Part shown: one piece after another, positions 60,875 to 64,000 of the stretch
Layout of the letters: each line of letters starts with the position of its first letter
Position numbering within the stretch: the first letter of the stretch is position 1
Origin: Orobanche coerulescens
Taxonomy: Eukaryota > Streptophyta > Magnoliopsida > Lamiales > Orobanchaceae
DNA length: 64,000 nt
Direction of reading: 5' to 3'
Assembly: GCA_033398695.1 (NCBI GenBank)
Contig: CM065804.1
Span: forward strand, 54,281,501 to 54,345,500
The notes under the pieces: generated by a model
The model's database searches: none
Seen by the model: the letters and a program-made list of their open reading frames with translations, nothing else
What the model was told of the DNA's origin: nothing
Position numbers and translations under genes: made by a program

Positions 60875-63242
60875 TGTAACACCCCCGATATATTCGGGAA
60901 TATTACAGCGCCGTAAATCCTTTACGTAAGGATTTACAAGGCTGAAGAATTGAACAAGTATAAAAAGGTACTAATAAATGGAAATAACGGAATTACAGTA
61001 CATCAGTTCTGACCCAATACAGGAATAGTACAATTGTTCAACAGAACTCAATAATACATTAACAAATTCAAAACATCACAAACGACTTCGTACTCGAGTA
61101 CTTATTGAAATAACGAATGAACAACAGATAAATAAACCCGGTCGGGACATCACTCTGCACCCTCGTCGTCATACTGATCCAGTGGTTGTTTCCCCGCTCT
61201 CCTGGATCCTGAACACAAACAAAATGTTCACCCCCGAAGGGGTTAGCACAACGATGCTAGTACAAGTACCACAACATATTATTCATATCTCACGGTGAAT
61301 AATAATAACGTAAACGACAAAATACCAACGAGTCTTCTCCTACGAGAAACTCAAACATAACATACACAACTGATAATCACAACATGATATCAATACATAC
61401 ACATGGTAATTCCATCGATCCAGCGTTCACTGCCTAGAACCCACGATGATCCCGTCAGACCAACCCGTGGTGGAAAAACCCGTCCGATGATCCATCGCAC
61501 GCTAGCATAGATCCCCCGATGATCCCGTCGGACCAACACGAGGTGGACATACAATAACGACATACATGCACGACAATATGTATAACAACAATACATAAAA
61601 CAATTAAGGTACTTGCCTCGATTTGAAGACAATAACAATACTTCCACGAAAATGAACACTCGAAGGTCGTCCTCCTCAATCAATCACGTAACGAGACCAA
61701 ACCTTAACAAAAGAAATGATATAGGATTTATCTCACGTCGTATGAATGTTAAACAATTCGATTAACGGTCAAAAGTTCATAAACTGAAATCTGCCCGAAT
61801 AGCTTAGCGCACGCTAAGTACTCTCTATAGCGTGCGTTACGTGCATCGATAGCGCACGCAAACAACAAAGCCTAGCGCACGCTAACGATGCATGGTCGGT
61901 ACCTCACCGACCAGCCGATTGACTCGTCGATGGTCTTGCGTGCGTTACGTACCAAACGTAGCGCACGCTAACAATCGCTTCGATAGCGCGCGTTACAATG
62001 CATAGCATAGCGTGCGCTATCTATGCATGGCGATTCTTGGTGAGCAGAAACTGTTCTTGCCATGTTTGAAACAACGAAATCTTGCGTGATAATTCATGTT
62101 ACTTCCATGAATACTATGTCTACACCCTCATGAATGATTATACGGATAAAGACAACTTGATTCAAGGATCTCGCATGCCAATATAAAACCATATTCTTTT
62201 CCGACTTCAAATCTTCATACGATAATACGAAAAACTAAATGGTTGATATCAACACCTCTATATCACCCATATTATCCTATCAAGTTGATAAACGTCCTAT
62301 ATATACTAGATAAATCCTTCCATGATCAAACCTTTAGATTTATCTAACAATAAGGATGTTAACGTCTAGTCAAGATTACTATGAAATCATCTATTAGATT
62401 CGGTTAACCAATGATAGAAGCTTCTCTTCACATATCCGAGGTACTAAGATTCGAATCATGATGATTATAATCAAGGTATTCCGCTTATACAACTCACTAT
62501 TCCAAACATGATATACTTGGATAATTCATCTATGAAAATCCATATCTTGTTAACATGATCATCCAAATCGTTAGAATCCAACTCTAAGTCTGGAGATAGA
62601 TTGAACATACCTTAAAATGACGAAATCACTGAACCGTAAGGTAGAATCCAACTCCGGTTGGTTGTATGCCCTTCCAAGGTGCTATTCCACTTCCATGAAC
62701 ATTCCACGTGGTAACCAATGTATAAACATCAACAATATGTGTTCTAAGTGTATAAGAGTATTTCTACAACTCTATGAACTCTCAAGATTGAGGAAAGTGC
62801 GAAAGAAATGCAAGCCAACTCGGTTGATGTCCCATTTATAATTTTCTGCATTATTGACAAGTTAGCGCACGCTACTAAGCATCCCTTAGCGTGCGCTAAT
62901 AATGGTTGACTTCAGATTTTGTCCGGGTGCGTCAGCGGGAATCTTATCCGGACCCATGTCCCGCTGGCGCACGAGCCAGCTGCCCCGCTCAATAATTGAG
63001 TCCTTAGCGCACGTTACTCATACCTGCATAGCGTGCGCTAAAAATGGCCCGATAGCGCGCGTTAAGATACATTCTTAGCGTGCGCTATCACAAGGTTGCT
63101 TGAGCAATTTTGCATGTTTCTATACTTATGCGTAATGATATTAATGCACTAAATATCACACTCCAATAATCAAAATCATCAATCCGAAATAATACATGGT
63201 TGAATACAGATGAAATACACTGTAATAAATCCGGATATTACA
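60875..63242 (-). mobile_element. Tekay3 5' LTR (right)
   Basis: 2368 bp; same features as 53635-56006. GAGGCAAGT at 61611-61619 (minus). The right boundary is the LTR start at 63242, followed directly by Tekay2 LTR sequence. Confidence 0.92.
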
Positions 63243-63273
63243 TTCCACTCCCTCATGGCCGTCCATATGTATG

Positions 63274-63322
<49 letters not shown>

Positions 63323-63652
63323 AAATTAAGAGTATAATTAAAATGATAAAGGATTTAATTAGTTGGGTTGGGCTTTGAAGTGTAACTTCAAGTCTTATGA
63401 TTTTTAGTAAGTTGGGTTGAGTCCATTAGTGAGTCCACATGTAGTTAGGTGTTGGCAAATAGCCCAATAAGTGAATCAACACACTATTTTAATTTTTATT
63501 ATTTGGTTTATTAAATAAATTATAAAGTTAAAAAGTGAAATAAAATAAAATAGATGTAGGTTGTATCATGTCATAAAATAACTATTATTAAATTACATCA
63601 TGACTTGATACATTGTACATGTGATAAGTTATCGAATTTAAGGGGTTTTACA
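63243..63652 (-). mobile_element. Tekay2 5' LTR, right piece
   Basis: Matches 44870-45255 and ends at TTTTACA before AGATG. Positions 44122-44869 of the 3' LTR have no counterpart here. Confidence 0.9.
63279..63318. repeat. (AT)20 microsatellite
   Basis: 40 bp of AT dinucleotides. The same place in the other Tekay2 LTR (about 44900-44916) has only a few AT units and a T run. Confidence 0.95.
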
Positions 63653-64000
63653 AGATGTGTTGTATTTTTGAGTCAAACTGATTTTGCAAAACGTATGCTT
63701 TGAAAAATATCTGTATCGATTATATTTCTAAAGTTGAGATATATGCCAGTACCATGGGGAATCATCGGCTTCACGATCTGTAAGTTTTGAAATTCTTGAA
63801 AGAACTTTCGAAAATGGGGTTTTATTGACAAGAGTATATGATTTCAATGTGTTTTAAAAATGTGACTGAGATACATACAAATTTGGTGCATAATGCATAA
63901 CATTGTGAAGTTTCGCGTACTCATAAGCTGGATAAAACATCAGTATGGTACGATGAGAAGATATTCGAATTTCAGTATGGTAGCTTGGATTATCCAGGAA
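63653..64000 (+). mobile_element. Family D internal region, continued
   Basis: Continuation of 41930-42057 across Tekay2, deduced from the AGATG duplication. No clear gag motif is visible in these 348 bp; it runs off the window. Confidence 0.6.

Larger units (their letters stand above)
52506..63242 (-). mobile_element. Tekay3: tandem-type Tekay insertion, truncated on the left
   Basis: From the right (5') on the minus strand: LTR (60875-63242), internal (60874-56007), LTR (56006-53635), then a second primer site and gag start (53634-52506). A partial LTR-internal-LTR-internal tandem suggests unequal recombination between LTRs followed by a deletion that also removed ~748 bp of Tekay2 LTR. 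No target duplication is detectable, as expected when one end is lost. Confidence 0.88.
42058..63652 (-). mobile_element. Tekay2: Tekay/Del-type chromovirus with nested Tekay3
   Basis: Perfect duplication AGATG (42053-42057, 63653-63657). 3' LTR 42058-45255, internal 45256-50435, 5' LTR 50436-52505 plus 63243-63652 with ~748 bp lost between. The coding strand is mostly in one frame from 49745 to about 46220, broken mainly by nonsense codons. Confidence 0.93.

Noticed and set aside
8290..63095. Palindrome arrays as CRISPR or tRNA-like repeats
   Set aside because: Units are 10-14 bp, variable, with irregular spacing and no conserved spacers, in LTRs of a plant genome.

Overview
The window is repeat-rich plant nuclear DNA with no recognisable host gene. 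Nearly every base belongs to an LTR retrotransposon or its debris. Plant origin is inferred from chromodomain Ty3/gypsy elements of Tekay/Del type, a second chromovirus with a Galadriel-like layout, a Tat-type gypsy element, Tork-like and SIRE-like Ty1/copia elements, LTRs of 0.7-3.2 kb and initiator-Met-tRNA primer sites. I cannot name the species. All coding regions carry frameshifts or stops, so none is expected to be autonomously active now.

Left half (1-27784). An LTR of a plus-strand gypsy family (called D here) ends at 3080 and abuts a degenerate minisatellite (3081-3289) that resumes at 27209. Inserted in the minisatellite is a minus-strand non-autonomous gypsy element, N1 (3290-27208, target-site duplication CAAAT). 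It has a 3.1-kb LTR and a 2.4-kb internal region without coding capacity. Inside the N1 LTR sit a Tat-type element reduced by internal deletion (3610-6280, duplication CCTGA) and a plus-strand chromovirus (8415-23940, duplication ACCT). The chromovirus protease region is split by a Tork-like copia element on the minus strand (10422-19994, duplication AGCGT, two 1996-bp LTRs). The right end of N1 is not an LTR but a fold-back of its own LTR end.

Middle (27785-42057). A SIRE-like copia LTR and gag remnant on the minus strand, with inverted LTR debris, is split by Tekay1 (30821-41254, minus strand, duplication CTGTA, LTRs of about 2.64 kb). After it comes the 3' end of a family D LTR with its primer site; this D element continues to the right edge.

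Right half (42058-64000). Tekay2 (minus strand, duplication AGATG) spans 42058-63652. Its right LTR is broken by Tekay3 (52506-63242, minus strand), which has the layout LTR-internal-LTR-truncated internal. Its left edge coincides with loss of about 750 bp of Tekay2 LTR. Family D internal sequence resumes at 63653.

Most interesting signals: (1) arrays of short CG-NN-CG palindromes just upstream of the TATA box in several unrelated LTR families; (2) a covarying hairpin beside the polypurine tract of four Tekay-like elements; (3) the fold-back terminus of N1; (4) a conserved GC-type splice-donor-like 9-mer in LTR leaders; (5) differences between duplicate copies concentrated at CAG/CTG, which look like consensus errors at methylated CHG sites.
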